Shown here: positions 28,747 to 38,317 of the stretch, in pieces | How the letters are laid out: every line of letters starts with the position of its first letter | Position numbering within the stretch: position 1 is the stretch's first letter | From: Mycobacterium sp. ENV421 | Lineage (GTDB): Bacteria; Actinomycetota; Actinomycetes; Mycobacteriales; Mycobacteriaceae | Direction of reading: 5' to 3' | Assembly (NCBI RefSeq): GCF_002887815.1 | Contig: NZ_PDHO01000001.1 | Location: 62,001 to 126,000, forward strand | DNA length: 64,000 bases | The notes under the pieces: model-generated | The model's database searches: none | What the model saw: the letters and a program-made list of their open reading frames with translations, nothing else | What the model was told of the DNA's origin: nothing | Program-made: the position numbers and the translations under genes

Positions 28747-29858
28747 CGCTTGGCGATCCACTTCGCGATCGTGTCCGCTTGCTCGCCGCGTGCGCCCGGC
28801 GTGGTGAAGTAGTGGTCGGTGTCGATGGCGCACAGAGTCTTGTCGGTACTGGCCAGCGCGTCGAAGATGCGCTGAGCGTCCGATGGGAACACCCCGGTGT
28901 CCTGCTCGGCGTTGATCACCAATGCCGGGACGGTGACCCGGCCCAGATGTGGCTCGGCGCGGGTCTGAGCGGTCTTGAGGCTCCACATGCCCAGCCAGCT
29001 GCGTAGCGTGCAGGCTGCCGCTATGCCGTGTGCGGAGCGGTTGGCCTTCACCGGAATACCGGCGTAGCAGAGGTTGGGCTGCCGTTTGGTGGGTTCGATG
29101 GCCGGGTCCACCATGCGCGGATCGGCCCAGGTGCGCATCACGGTGAACGGCCGATCGGAGAACCCGGCAGCCTGCACGCGTTTGAGTTCGGTCTCCGCCC
29201 AGTCGGTGATGGCGTGGTTACGGGCTATCTGAGCCGCCCGGTAGCGAGCCAGGAAATCGTCGGAGTACGGTGGCCCGTTGCCCTCGTCGAACAGGTCAAG
29301 GGCGGGATCGGTTGCCACCGCATCGTTTTCGTCGGTGACCGCGCCGTCCATCCAGGCGGTTAGGACATCGGGACGCCCGGGATGGGCGGCGCTGGCGATG
29401 TAACCGTCGGCAGCAGGTAGTTCGGTCAGCCCCGCGGCAGGGCGCATGCCCTCCACTGGGGTGACGTTGGGATCGACGGCCTGGGACTGATAGGCCGCCA
29501 TCAACGAGCCGCCGCCCGAATTACCTAGGAGTACTACCGTTTCCACCCCCTGGATATCACGCAGCCAGCGCACCCCGACGCCGATGTCGACCAGCGCGTG
29601 GTCGAGCATGAAGCTGCTCTCGAATCCGCGGAAGCGGGTGTTCCAGCCAAGGAAGCCCACGCCACGGGTGGCCAGATAATCGGCGAGGTAGTGCTCGGAG
29701 AAGTCGATCTGGTAGTGGCTGGCGATGACCGCGACCTTCGGCTTGCGGCCCACTCCCCGGTGGTAAAGCCCCTGGCAAGGGTGGCCGCCCGCGCCGGCTC
29801 GGCGCGCGGTCGGCGAGGACATCCCGATGAATTCGCGCACGACTCCGGGGGTGGGCAT
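28737..29858 (-). CDS. Alpha/beta hydrolase-like protein (Rv0272c-like)
   Basis: A 373-aa alpha/beta-hydrolase-fold protein; M. tuberculosis Rv0272c at this position is ~377 aa. The nucleophile elbow is GNSGGGSLMAAY, the acid is probably in NAEQDTGVFPSD, and the terminal His in TDHYFTTPGARGEQ. The start is fixed by a strong ribosome site, GAAGGAGG, seven bases before the ATG at 29858; an upstream in-frame Met is not supported. It is the first gene of the hydrolase-dehydrogenase-MFS operon. The substrate is unknown. Confidence 0.8.
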   Translation of the reverse strand: MPTPGVVREFIGMSSPTARRAGAGGHPCQGLYHRGVGRKPKVAVIASHYQIDFSEHYLADYLATRGVGFLGWNTRFRGFESSFMLDHALVDIGVGVRWLRDIQGVETVVLLGNSGGGSLMAAYQSQAVDPNVTPVEGMRPAAGLTELPAADGYIASAAHPGRPDVLTAWMDGAVTDENDAVATDPALDLFDEGNGPPYSDDFLARYRAAQIARNHAITDWAETELKRVQAAGFSDRPFTVMRTWADPRMVDPAIEPTKRQPNLCYAGIPVKANRSAHGIAAACTLRSWLGMWSLKTAQTRAEPHLGRVTVPALVINAEQDTGVFPSDAQRIFDALASTDKTLCAIDTDHYFTTPGARGEQADTIAKWIAKRWR

Positions 29859-29980
29859 GTCGGTGGCCTCCTTCGGGTGTGGATCGCTGAGGAGACGATA
29901 TTCGTCAGCGTCGATGTGCATGCCTGAATCCGGTGTTAGGTTCGGTTGGGAGAGTCGACCAGGATCTGTGGGGGCACGCC

Positions 29981-30559
29981 GTGATCAAGCCGCACAACAC
30001 CAACCCAGAATTCGAGCTCGGGGGAATCAACCACGTCGCGCTGGTGTGCTCGGACATGGAGCGCACTGTCGATTTCTACTCGAATGTGCTGGGTATGCCG
30101 CTGGTCAAGTCGCTGAATCTGCCTGACGGACTGGGGCAGCACTTCTTTTTCGACGCGGGCAACGGCGATTGCGTGGCGTTCTTCTGGTTCGCCGAGGCGC
30201 CGGACGGCACGATGGGCAGCACCACCCCGGCAGCGCTGCCCGGTCTGGGTTCGATCGTCAGCGCGGTGGGCTCGATGAATCACCTGGCGTTTCATGTGCC
30301 GGAGGAGAAGTTCGACGAGTACCGCCAGCGGCTCAAGGACAAGGGTGTGCGGGTCGGGCCCGTGCTCAACCACGACGACAGTCCCCAGGGAGCCACTCGT
30401 GAACTGCACCCCGGGGTATACGTACGGTCCTTCTACTTCAGCGATCCGGACGGCATCGTCCTGGAGTTCGCTTGCTGGACCCGGGAATTCACCGATCATG
30501 AAGCCGCAACTCCGCCGAAGACGGCGGCCGACCGCAAGCAGCCGATCGCTGCAGGCTAG
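29981..30559 (+). CDS. Glyoxalase/dioxygenase (VOC) superfamily protein (Rv0274-like)
   Basis: A 192-aa vicinal-oxygen-chelate protein; Rv0274 is ~193 aa. The N-terminal beta-alpha-beta unit is INHVALVCSDMERTVDFYSNVLGM, split here as INHVALVCSD and DFYSNVLGM. The second half has NHLAFHVPEE and the closing SDPDGIVLEFA with a metal-ligand Glu. VOC enzymes include glyoxalases, extradiol dioxygenases and resistance proteins; which one this is cannot be told. The GTG start has GGGGG six bases upstream. Its TAG stop shares the palindrome CTAG with the stop of the convergent TetR gene. Confidence 0.82.
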   Translation: MIKPHNTNPEFELGGINHVALVCSDMERTVDFYSNVLGMPLVKSLNLPDGLGQHFFFDAGNGDCVAFFWFAEAPDGTMGSTTPAALPGLGSIVSAVGSMNHLAFHVPEEKFDEYRQRLKDKGVRVGPVLNHDDSPQGATRELHPGVYVRSFYFSDPDGIVLEFACWTREFTDHEAATPPKTAADRKQPIAAG

Positions 30560-31176
30560 TCGCGGAACAGCCGAGGATCGCCGAGCTCGTCGATGATCGC
30601 GGTGAGCTGATCGGCGAGTTCGGCGGGTGTCAGAGTGATCGCGCCGCCCAGCCACGCGCTGATGGTCTGGCCGACGCCGCCCACGACGAAGTGTGCGAAC
30701 GCCTTGATCCGGTCGTTGGCGGGCCGGTGCAGCAGCGCTTCGACGTGCTGGCCCGACAGCATCGCGAACAGCGCGCCGGACTCCTGTCTTTTGCGGACCA
30801 CCGTGGTGTTGGACAGCTGCGAGCTGAACATCAGCCGACCGACCCGCGGATCGAGTTCGATGGTCCGCACGATGTTGGCCATGGCCGCGCGGTTCTGCGC
30901 ATCGACCGGGGCCGTTGCCACCGCGGCCTGTGTGGTGGCGGCCAGGTCGGCGACCACCCAGTCGAAGACCGCCGCGACGAACTCGTCCTTGTCGGCGAAG
31001 CTCTCGTAGAAATAGCGGGTGGCGACGCCGGCCTCTCGGCAGATGCCCCGAACCGTGAGCTCAGCGGGGTCGACATTGCTGCCCAGCAGTTCCAGCCCGG
31101 CCTCCAGTAGACGGGCCCGTCTCCGGGCCAGCCGATCGGCGGCATCCACGCCGCCGTAGGGCCGTGCCTGCGTCAT
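30556..31176 (-). CDS. TetR-family transcriptional regulator
   Basis: A 206-aa TetR repressor. The helix-turn-helix covers about residues 33-58 (LTVRGICREAGVATRYFYESFADKDEF). The C-terminal ligand domain has the KAFAHFVVGGVGQTISAWL helix. Rv0273c (206 aa) and Rv0275c occupy this spot in M. tuberculosis; only one is present here. The ATG at 31176 was chosen over an in-frame Met 12 codons earlier. It is divergent from the MpaB-like gene, a likely target. Confidence 0.88.
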   Translation of the reverse strand: MTQARPYGGVDAADRLARRRARLLEAGLELLGSNVDPAELTVRGICREAGVATRYFYESFADKDEFVAAVFDWVVADLAATTQAAVATAPVDAQNRAAMANIVRTIELDPRVGRLMFSSQLSNTTVVRKRQESGALFAMLSGQHVEALLHRPANDRIKAFAHFVVGGVGQTISAWLGGAITLTPAELADQLTAIIDELGDPRLFRD

Positions 31177-31260
31177 TAGCCCATCTTGACATTGCTCAGG
31201 CCAGGGCGGCAATATTGGGAAACATTCGTTGTCAGATTCTCATTCGATAGGTGGCCCAGC

Positions 31261-32160
31261 GTGGCGATCCGCGAACCCGTCATCAGCCACGTCGACCGGG
31301 CGGTCAGTGCGCCGCCGATGCCGTCGGCTCGCCGCCGCACGTGGGGACCGGGTTTCGACGACGGGCTGATGGGTGTTGCGCTGCTCGCCGGCCCGGCGAA
31401 CGTGATCATGGAGCTGGCACTGCCCGGTGTCGGCTACGGCGTGATGGAAAGCCGGGTCGAGAGCGGACGAGCCGACCGGCACCCGATCAAACGGGCCAGG
31501 ACGACCTTCACGTATTTGGCGGTGGCCACCCGCGGCACCGACGAGCAGAAGAAGGCGTATCGACGTGCGGTCAACAAGTCGCACGCCCAGGTGTATTCGA
31601 CGCCGGACAGCCCGGTGGAGTACAACGCCTTCGACAAGAACCTGCAGCTCTGGGTGGCCGCGTGCCTCTACAAGGGCGGAGTCGACGTGGCCCGGGTGTT
31701 CATCGGCGAGATGGACGACGAGACCGCCGACCGGCACTACCGGGACAGTGCGGCATTGGCCACCACGTTGCAGGTGCCCGCCGAGATGTGGCCGGCCGAT
31801 CGCGCCGCGTTCGACGAGTACTGGCGGGCATCACTGGACAAGCTGCACATCGACGACACCATCCGCGAATATCTGTACCCGTTCGCCGTGTCGCGGATCC
31901 GGGGCGTGCGACTGCCCAAGCGCGTGCAGGAACCGCTCGAACAGTTCAACCTGCTGATCACCACGGGATTCCTGCCGCAGCGCTTCCGCGACGAGATGCG
32001 CCTCGACTGGAATCCGGACAAACAGCGCAAATTCGACCGGTTGATGGCGCGCATTCGGTTCGTCAACAACCTGACTCCACGGGTCATCCGGGAGTTCCCG
32101 TTCAATCTGCTTCTGCGCGATGTGGATTGGCGGATCCGCACCGGTCGACCGCTGGTCTGA
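31261..32160 (+). CDS. MpaB-like oxygenase (DUF2236 type, Rv0276-like)
   Basis: A 299-aa protein resembling the DUF2236/MpaB family, which includes the latex-clearing oxygenase Lcp and the mycophenolic-acid enzyme MpaB. Family-like segments are RTWGPGFDDGLMGVALLAGPANVIMEL near the N-terminus (given in parts: GLMGVALLAGPANV) and RTTFTYLAVATRGTDEQKKAY. Rv0276 (~306 aa) lies at the same relative position. The GTG at 31261 is preferred; an ATG at 31186 in frame lies only nine bases from the divergent TetR start. A heme-ligand His cannot be confirmed by eye. Confidence 0.72.
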   Translation: MAIREPVISHVDRAVSAPPMPSARRRTWGPGFDDGLMGVALLAGPANVIMELALPGVGYGVMESRVESGRADRHPIKRARTTFTYLAVATRGTDEQKKAYRRAVNKSHAQVYSTPDSPVEYNAFDKNLQLWVAACLYKGGVDVARVFIGEMDDETADRHYRDSAALATTLQVPAEMWPADRAAFDEYWRASLDKLHIDDTIREYLYPFAVSRIRGVRLPKRVQEPLEQFNLLITTGFLPQRFRDEMRLDWNPDKQRKFDRLMARIRFVNNLTPRVIREFPFNLLLRDVDWRIRTGRPLV

Positions 32161-32250
32161 CCCGAGCGGAATCGGTTCGGGTATCGCTTCGGGGTCTGAC
32201 CGGCAATACTGGCTTGCGTCGTCAGCGTCAGTAACGTCAGAGGAGATCAG

Positions 32251-32571
32251 GTGGCGGAAACCAAGATCACGGTCATCTACGACAACCCCATCGATCCGGA
32301 TGCCTTCGAGGCCGCGTACGAGGCCGAACAACTCGACGCCGCCCGCAAGATTCCGGGCCACATCCGGTTCGAGACCTCGAAGGTGTGGCCCAAGGAGGAC
32401 GGCTCACCGACTCCGGCCTACCGGATGATCGACCTGTACTACCCGGACTACGACGCGGCCAGCGCAGCGGTCGCCACCGCGGAGGCCGGCGCGTTCTTCG
32501 AGGCGATGGCGCGGCTGTCGACCGGAGGTGTTCGAGTCCTCTTCTCGGACATCCAGATTCCCTCGCACTGA
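32251..32571 (+). CDS. EthD-domain protein
   Basis: A 106-aa ferredoxin-like alpha/beta-barrel protein of the EthD family ([20 protein letters not shown] at the start, then [18 protein letters not shown] and [12 protein letters not shown]). EthD was first described with the EthABCD ether-degrading cytochrome P450 system, but most members have unknown jobs. The start is a GTG with AGGAGA eight bases upstream. It lies 90 bases after the MpaB-like gene and 47 bases before the methyltransferase gene, on the same strand. Confidence 0.82.
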   Translation: MAETKITVIYDNPIDPDAFEAAYEAEQLDAARKIPGHIRFETSKVWPKEDGSPTPAYRMIDLYYPDYDAASAAVATAEAGAFFEAMARLSTGGVRVLFSDIQIPSH

Positions 32572-32618
32572 TACCTGTCGCCCACGCGCTGCCAGATTCC
32601 GCGAGTACCCTCGCGGCA

Positions 32619-33518
32619 GTGCGAAGTGACAACGACACCTGGGATATCACCACCAGCGTCGGTTCGACGGCTTTGTTCGTCGCCGCCGCCCGCGCACTCG
32701 AGGCGCAGAAACCCGACCCGCTGGCGGTCGACCCGTTCGCCGAGGTGTTCTGTCGCGCCGTTGGTGGGCCATGGGCTGCAGTCCTCGACGGCGAGGCGCC
32801 CGACCATCCGCTGAAGACCCCGGAGTTCGGGCAACACTTCGTCACCTTTCAGGCGGCGCGGACCCGGTACTTCGACGCGTACTTCGGCGCGGCGGCGCAG
32901 GCGGGCGTGCGTCAGGTCGTCCTGCTCGCCGCGGGCCTCGATTCTCGTGCCTATCGGCTGGACTGGCCGGCAGGCACGACCGTCTACGAACTCGACCAGC
33001 CGCAGGTGCTGGAGTTCAAGCGCGAGACCATGGCCGCGCACGGCGCCACCGCGAAAGCCGAGCGCAAGGAGATCGCCATCGATCTGCGGGACGACTGGGC
33101 GCAGGCACTGCGCGACAGCGGTTTCCGGCCCGACGAGCCGTCGGCATGGATCGCCGAAGGACTGCTCATCTATCTGCCCGCCAGTGCCCAGGAGCAGCTG
33201 TTCACCGGGATCGACGCGCTGGCCGCTTCGGGCAGCCACGCCGCGGTCGAGGAGGGGCGACCGATGGATCGCGATGCGTTCCGCGAGAAGGTCGACGAGG
33301 CGAAGGCAAGCGACGACGAACGGGGCCAGTGGTGGCAGCTGGTGTACAACGAGCAGCATGCACCGGCTGCGCAGTGGTTCGCCGAGCGTGGATGGACCGC
33401 ACAGGACACGACGTTGATCGACTACCTGAAGACCGTCGGGCGCTCGGTCGAGTCGGCGGACGCCGAGGCGGCCAACATGCTGTCCAGCATCACGCTGGTG
33501 AGCGCGGTCAAACGCTAG
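32619..33518 (+). CDS. Class I SAM-dependent methyltransferase (Rv0281-like)
   Basis: A 299-aa methyltransferase of the mycobacterial family that NCBI-style naming calls 'putative S-adenosyl-L-methionine-dependent methyltransferase' (Leucine carboxyl methyltransferase fold). Signatures: [19 protein letters not shown] at the start, [13 protein letters not shown] (SAM site), [12 protein letters not shown] and [13 protein letters not shown]. tuberculosis Rv0281 (~302 aa) is nearly superimposable. The GTG at 32619 gives the usual N-terminus. In M. tuberculosis this gene immediately precedes eccA3; here it is followed three bases later by the end of the convergent Rv0293c-like gene instead. Confidence 0.88.
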   Translation: MRSDNDTWDITTSVGSTALFVAAARALEAQKPDPLAVDPFAEVFCRAVGGPWAAVLDGEAPDHPLKTPEFGQHFVTFQAARTRYFDAYFGAAAQAGVRQVVLLAAGLDSRAYRLDWPAGTTVYELDQPQVLEFKRETMAAHGATAKAERKEIAIDLRDDWAQALRDSGFRPDEPSAWIAEGLLIYLPASAQEQLFTGIDALAASGSHAAVEEGRPMDRDAFREKVDEAKASDDERGQWWQLVYNEQHAPAAQWFAERGWTAQDTTLIDYLKTVGRSVESADAEAANMLSSITLVSAVKR

Positions 33519-33521
33519 GCG

Positions 33522-34715
33522 CTAGTCCCACATCACCGGCCGGAGGAACCGGTTGATGCGGCGTAGATACTCGGGCTGGCTGACGTGCAGGATGTGGTTA
33601 CCCGGAAACCAGTGCAGCGCACAACGATCCCAGTGCTCCCAGAGCGCCTCGGCCTGCTCGGGTGGCGCCAACCGATCGCCGAGGCCGGTGATGATCAGTC
33701 GCCGATCCCGCGGCACCAACGGCTCGTAGTTCAGCGCGCAGTGATAGGCCGAGGCGGCCGCCGACTCGTCACGGCCGATGGTGCCGAACTTGCGACCCAC
33801 CTCGATCAGTTTGTTGGCAGGCCACCACTCGTCGAACGTCGACTCCGGAGTGACCACCGGAACGTTGGGAATCACCGCCTCCAGCCGGTCATCGGCGGAG
33901 GCGACCAGGGCTGAGGTATAGCCGCCCAACGACATTCCGGTGAGCGCGATGCGGTCGACTCCAGTGTCGCGTAACCAGTTCAAGACCGACCGGAAGTCGT
34001 GGACCGCCTGGCCCATGGTTTCGGCGAATCCGGCCATGCCTTGGGAGAAGAAGCCGTATCCGCTGAAGGGCGAGCCTTTTTCGGCGCGACGGCCGTGAAA
34101 CGGCAGCGTGTAGAGCAGCACGTCGTACCCGGTCTTGTAGAACCACGGCAGCGAGAAGAACAGTCCGTTGAACAGATAGGGCGAACCCATGAAGCCGTGG
34201 ATGACGCACAACGTCGGCCGCGGCCCGTCGTCGTGGCGCCAATGCTGTGCCCACACAACGTTGTTGCGCTCCAGTCGCGTCCACTTCTTACGCATATCAG
34301 GATTGACGGGTACGAAGCTGCTCTGGAACCGCAGATTCTCCACGTTGCCGTGCGCGATGTACTGCGCAACAGGGTTCGCTGGGCGGGTCGTCACGCCGGG
34401 CACGTCGGTAGGTGCGGGAAAGGATGCTGCCGGGTCACGGCGCGCGGCGAGTTCGGCGTAGAACTCCAGATTGCTGCGCTCGCGGTGCAGGTCCGACCGG
34501 CGCACGATGCTCTTGGCGACGGTCGGCAGCATGGACGCCCCGACCAGTGACGCGATCGCGGTGCGCAGGCCGATATCGGCGACCGCCGAGGCGTCGACGG
34601 TGAGCCGCTGAAGTGCGGTCAGATCAGCGCGGTCGGGCAGTCCCTCGTATCCGGCGTCGGCACCCGGCACATCGGGCACCGGCACCGGAATGGGTAGGTC
34701 GACGTTCGACGTCAT
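33522..34715 (-). CDS. Alpha/beta hydrolase (Rv0293c-like)
   Basis: A 397-aa alpha/beta hydrolase-fold protein (Rv0293c ~400 aa). VIHGFMGSPYLFNGLFF carries the oxyanion-type HGF, GMSLGGYTSALV is the nucleophile elbow and GNHILHVSQPEYL holds the likely catalytic His. The N-terminal ~100 residues are Pro-rich and helical with no recognised motif. Function unknown; it may act on a lipid. In M. tuberculosis Rv0293c lies directly after eccE3 and converges with it; here it converges with the Rv0281-like methyltransferase. Confidence 0.82.
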   Translation of the reverse strand: MTSNVDLPIPVPVPDVPGADAGYEGLPDRADLTALQRLTVDASAVADIGLRTAIASLVGASMLPTVAKSIVRRSDLHRERSNLEFYAELAARRDPAASFPAPTDVPGVTTRPANPVAQYIAHGNVENLRFQSSFVPVNPDMRKKWTRLERNNVVWAQHWRHDDGPRPTLCVIHGFMGSPYLFNGLFFSLPWFYKTGYDVLLYTLPFHGRRAEKGSPFSGYGFFSQGMAGFAETMGQAVHDFRSVLNWLRDTGVDRIALTGMSLGGYTSALVASADDRLEAVIPNVPVVTPESTFDEWWPANKLIEVGRKFGTIGRDESAAASAYHCALNYEPLVPRDRRLIITGLGDRLAPPEQAEALWEHWDRCALHWFPGNHILHVSQPEYLRRINRFLRPVMWD

Positions 34716-34770
34716 TGTCGCGGCCTTTCGAGGTCGGCATCTGTCATCGGATGCTAACTGGGCGGGCGAC

Positions 34771-36672
34771 TCACAACAGGTGATACACCAACGCGCCGCC
34801 GACCTTCACCGGTCGGTAATGCTGTTGTACCCAACTGGCGATCTGCCCACCGACGCGGTCGCGGCTGCGCATCCGGCCGCTGTCGACGTAGTAGCTGATC
34901 TTCTGGGCGTGGACGTCGTCGATGAACTGCGCCAGCGTGGGCACCGGGTCGTCGCTCCAGCCGCCGATCGCCATGACCGCAGTACCGGAGGCGATTTCCA
35001 GCGAGGCCGCCGCCTGTGAGCCGGAGGTGGCCGCCGACCACTGGGTGCGGGTGGCGGCCAGCATCTCAGCCAGATGCGGGTCGACTCTGTCCGAACTGGC
35101 GCCCATCATCATCGTCTTGCCGAAACGGTTACCGACGGTCGGCCACACGTCGGCCGTGTGGGCGGCGTTGGGTATCGATCCGTTGTGCGGGGTGGCGGCG
35201 GTGGCCACCGAGAACATCGCGGTGCCGGTGAGACCCGCGACGAGCGAGACCGCCAGCGCGACGGGCGTGAGCCGCGGCCATCGGGTCAGTGCCGCGGCCA
35301 GTAGAACTATGGCCGCAACGGCCGCGGACTCGATGAGTGTGCGGGTCCAGGTCGGGCCCAATTGGGCTCGGTTCAGCAGAATGACTGCCCACCATGCGGC
35401 GGCTACCACCATCACGATCGCCGCTGATCTGCTCCACACCGCGGCCAGGCCGATCAGCGCTCCGGCCGCCGGCGCCAAGGCGATGGTGTAGTACGGATGC
35501 ACCATGCCGGTCATGTAGCTGAACACGACTGTGCACACGGCCAGCCACCCGGTCCACATGGTGAAGCTGGCTGCCTCGATACGACTTAGCTTGCGGCGCA
35601 ACGCAAGATACGCGCCTGCCACCACGGCGACGACGACGGCGGGCAGCAGCCAGGACGCCTCGTAACCCATCTCTGCGGAGAGAAGTCGAAGCACCCCGGC
35701 GTGGGTGCTCCACCCGCTGGGGTGCCCGTGGGACACCGCGTTGCCGCCTCCGACGATGCGGTCGACGCCGTTGTACCCCAGTGCGAGATTGAGCACCGTG
35801 TTGTCTGTCGAGCTGCCTATGTAAGGACGCGCCGCGGCCGGCCACAGCTGGACCACCGCGACCCACCAACCACACGAAATCACCAGCGCGGCAGTGGCGC
35901 TCAGCAGATGCAGCAGTCGTCGCCACCATTTCGTGGGTGCGAACAGTAGGTAGGCGAGACCGAAGGCGGGCAGCACCATCAGCCCGGCCAGCATCTTGGC
36001 GAGGAATGCCAGCCCCAGCGCGATGCCCACGAGCATCAGCCATCGCCAGGACGCGCCGGGTATGGCGCGAATCAGGAAGTAGGCGCCAGCGACCATCAAC
36101 AGCACCATGAGTGCGTCAGGGTTGTTGTACCGAAACATCAACGTGGCAGCCGGGGTGACCGCCAAGACGGCGCCCGCGATCAGGCCCGCCACCGCACCGC
36201 GCGCGGGGTCGGTCACGACACGACGTACCGCGGCGTAGAGCAGCGCGACAGCGCCGACCCCCATCAACGCTTGCGGCACCAGGACCGCCCAGCTGTTCAT
36301 CCCGAACAACCGCACCGACAACCCCGTCACCCATAACGCGGCAGGCGGTTTGTCGACGGTGATGAAGTTGTTGGGATCCAGTGAACCGAAGAACCACGCC
36401 CCCCAGTTCTTGGAGCCGGACTGGGCGGCGGCCGCATAGAAGGAGTTGCCGTAGCCGTTGATCGGCAGATTCCAGAGATACAGCGCCGCGGTGGCGACCA
36501 ACAGCGCGGTCACAGCGAAGGCCGGCCACCGGGGCGCGGCGCGCACCGGGCCGTCAGCGATGGCCGCACCGAGTACTTCGGTGTGGTCGGCGGTGGCGGT
36601 CACCGCACCACCGTGCCTGAAAGTGCTGGCGAGTGCGTGTTGGCAGAGCTGGGAAGTCGCTGTGTGTTTCAT
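34771..36672 (-). CDS. GT39/ArnT-type membrane glycosyltransferase
   Basis: A 633-aa polytopic GT-C fold glycosyltransferase with about 11-13 transmembrane helices. The first extracytoplasmic loop carries the dolichol/undecaprenyl-type GT39 signature: [19 protein letters not shown], then [20 protein letters not shown], with an Asp-Lys-Pro-Pro motif. These enzymes transfer a sugar from a polyprenyl-phosphate donor to an envelope acceptor. The C-terminal ~130 residues form a soluble domain. The ATG at 36672 was chosen; the frame continues upstream only across the divergent gene. Its start is 30 bases from that of the tam-like gene. Confidence 0.85.
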   Translation of the reverse strand: MKHTATSQLCQHALASTFRHGGAVTATADHTEVLGAAIADGPVRAAPRWPAFAVTALLVATAALYLWNLPINGYGNSFYAAAAQSGSKNWGAWFFGSLDPNNFITVDKPPAALWVTGLSVRLFGMNSWAVLVPQALMGVGAVALLYAAVRRVVTDPARGAVAGLIAGAVLAVTPAATLMFRYNNPDALMVLLMVAGAYFLIRAIPGASWRWLMLVGIALGLAFLAKMLAGLMVLPAFGLAYLLFAPTKWWRRLLHLLSATAALVISCGWWVAVVQLWPAAARPYIGSSTDNTVLNLALGYNGVDRIVGGGNAVSHGHPSGWSTHAGVLRLLSAEMGYEASWLLPAVVVAVVAGAYLALRRKLSRIEAASFTMWTGWLAVCTVVFSYMTGMVHPYYTIALAPAAGALIGLAAVWSRSAAIVMVVAAAWWAVILLNRAQLGPTWTRTLIESAAVAAIVLLAAALTRWPRLTPVALAVSLVAGLTGTAMFSVATAATPHNGSIPNAAHTADVWPTVGNRFGKTMMMGASSDRVDPHLAEMLAATRTQWSAATSGSQAAASLEIASGTAVMAIGGWSDDPVPTLAQFIDDVHAQKISYYVDSGRMRSRDRVGGQIASWVQQHYRPVKVGGALVYHLL

Positions 36673-36702
36673 GATTCGCGTACGTGTGGTGAAGTGGACG
36701 GA

Positions 36703-37479
36703 GTGTGGAACCCACAGACCTACCTGGCGTTCGCCGACCAGCGCGGCAGGCCGTTCTTCGACCTGCTGGCGCGGGTGGGCGCCGAGTCCCCGCGGCGGGT
36801 AGCCGACCTGGGGTGCGGCCCGGGCAATCTCACCGAACAGCTGGCTCAGCGCTGGCCGGACGCCGTGCTGGAGGCCGTGGACAGCTCCGCGGAGATGGTC
36901 GCCGCCGCGCAGGAACGCGGAATCGACGCCGAGTTGGCCGACATCGCCACGTGGACACCGCGCCCAGACACCGACGTCGTATTCAGTAACGCTGCGCTGC
37001 AATGGATTCCGGGGCATCCCGAGCTGATGGTGCGCTGGGCCGGCCAGCTCGATCCAGGTGCCTGGCTCGCAGTCCAGGTACCCGGCAACTTCGACACGCC
37101 GTCCCATGTGGCGGTGCGCCGACTGGCAGATCAGGAGCATTGGTCAAACATCCTGGGTGACTTCGCTTTCCGCACGGCCAAGGTCGTCGAGACACCGATT
37201 CGGTATGCCGAGATCCTCACCGAGGCGGGCTGCCGCGTCGACGTCTGGGAGACCACCTACATCCATGAGCTCGAGGGATAGAACGCCGTGCTCAACTGGA
37301 TCACCGGCACCGCGCTCACCCCGGTGCGTGACCGACTCGACGACGACCAGTGGGAGCAGTTTCGGACTGAACTGATCCCGATGCTCGACGAGGCCTACCC
37401 CACCCGGCCCGACGGGCGCACGTACTTCCCGTTCCGCCGGATCTTCGTCGTCGCTCAGGTGGGCAGTCCGTCGCGGTGA
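36703..37479 (+). pseudogene. tam: Trans-aconitate 2-methyltransferase-like gene with in-frame TAG
   Basis: The frame encodes a Rossmann SAM methyltransferase like Rv0294 (Tam, ~261 aa): [44 protein letters not shown] and [14 protein letters not shown]. After 192 codons, at 37279-37281, there is a TAG in the middle of the conserved stretch [18 protein letters not shown]. The same frame then continues for 65 more codons with the expected C-terminus ([16 protein letters not shown]). As I recall, M. tuberculosis has Glu at the stop position, so a single GAG-to-TAG change explains it. There is no frameshift. The truncated product would lack the last quarter of the enzyme. A sequencing error cannot be excluded. 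The start is a GTG. Confidence 0.82.
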
Positions 37480-37543
37480 AACCGGGCTATGAATCGCCGC
37501 GGGAACGAAACCGCCTGTCAGGCAACGTCGGGCCGGTCCAGGC

Positions 37544-37562
37544 CGATCAGCGATCCTGATCG
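37544..37562. terminator. Perfect 7-bp inverted repeat after tam
   Basis: CGATCAG and CTGATCG flank a five-base loop (CGATC). It lies 65 bases after the tam stop and 86 bases before the PAP2 gene. There is no T-run, so it would be an atypical ('I-shaped') mycobacterial terminator, or else an operator for the PAP2 gene. Confidence 0.35.
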
Positions 37563-37648
37563 CGCGGAGAATTACCGATTCCGAACATCGTCGTCGCGGG
37601 GCCGCCACTTCGACGATCGTGCCAGGCTTTCGTGGTACTGAAGAACAG

Positions 37649-38317
37649 ATGGCATCGAAGAAAACCTGGCTGACCGCCTCGATCGTCGTCGCCGTGGCTG
37701 TCTACGCGACGATGTGGGTCGGATATGCGCTCAACTGGGGTTGGCTGGATTCGGTCGACACCGACTCGCTCCAGGCATTCCACGACATCGGTGCTTCGCG
37801 CCCGGGCTGGGTTTCCTTCTGGGTGGTGTTCTGCGTCGTGTTCGGACCGAACGGGTTCCGGGTGGTGGCGTTGATACTGCTGATCATCGCGTTGGTGCGC
37901 CGCCGGGTGCCGACCGCGTTGTTCCTGGTGATCAGCATCGGACTGATGGGACTTGTGACCGAGGGCGCGAAGTTCCTCGCGGGCCGGCCCCGCCCGGCTT
38001 CGGCGTTTGTCTACGGCCAGGGATCGTCGTTTCCGTCCGGCCACGCACTGGGGGTGATGGTCGGCGTGCTGGCCTTGCTCACGGTGCTGTGGCCGCACCT
38101 CGGTCCCCGCCCCAGGCGAGCTTTGGCCGTCATCGGTGGCCTGTTGATCGTGACGGTCGGGGTGGCGCGGGTGGTGCTCAATGTCCACCACCCGTCTGAC
38201 GTGCTGGCGGGGTGGGCACTGGGCTATGTCTACTACCTGCTGTGCCTGCGGCTGGTACCGCCGATACCGCTCACACCAGCGGTCGAAACACCGGCAGCGC
38301 TCGGTACTTCGCGCTGA
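37649..38317 (+). CDS. PAP2-family membrane phosphatase (Rv0308-like)
   Basis: A 222-aa integral membrane phosphatase with about six helices. All three PAP2 catalytic motifs are present: KFLAGRPRP, PSGH (SSFPSGHALG) and RVVLNVHHPSDVLAG. Members dephosphorylate lipid phosphates such as phosphatidate or polyprenyl pyrophosphate outside the membrane. The ATG at 37649 follows AACAGA; a longer frame adds ten residues. The last 47 bases overlap the convergent PAP2-kinase gene on the opposite strand. Confidence 0.87.
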   Translation: MASKKTWLTASIVVAVAVYATMWVGYALNWGWLDSVDTDSLQAFHDIGASRPGWVSFWVVFCVVFGPNGFRVVALILLIIALVRRRVPTALFLVISIGLMGLVTEGAKFLAGRPRPASAFVYGQGSSFPSGHALGVMVGVLALLTVLWPHLGPRPRRALAVIGGLLIVTVGVARVVLNVHHPSDVLAGWALGYVYYLLCLRLVPPIPLTPAVETPAALGTSR

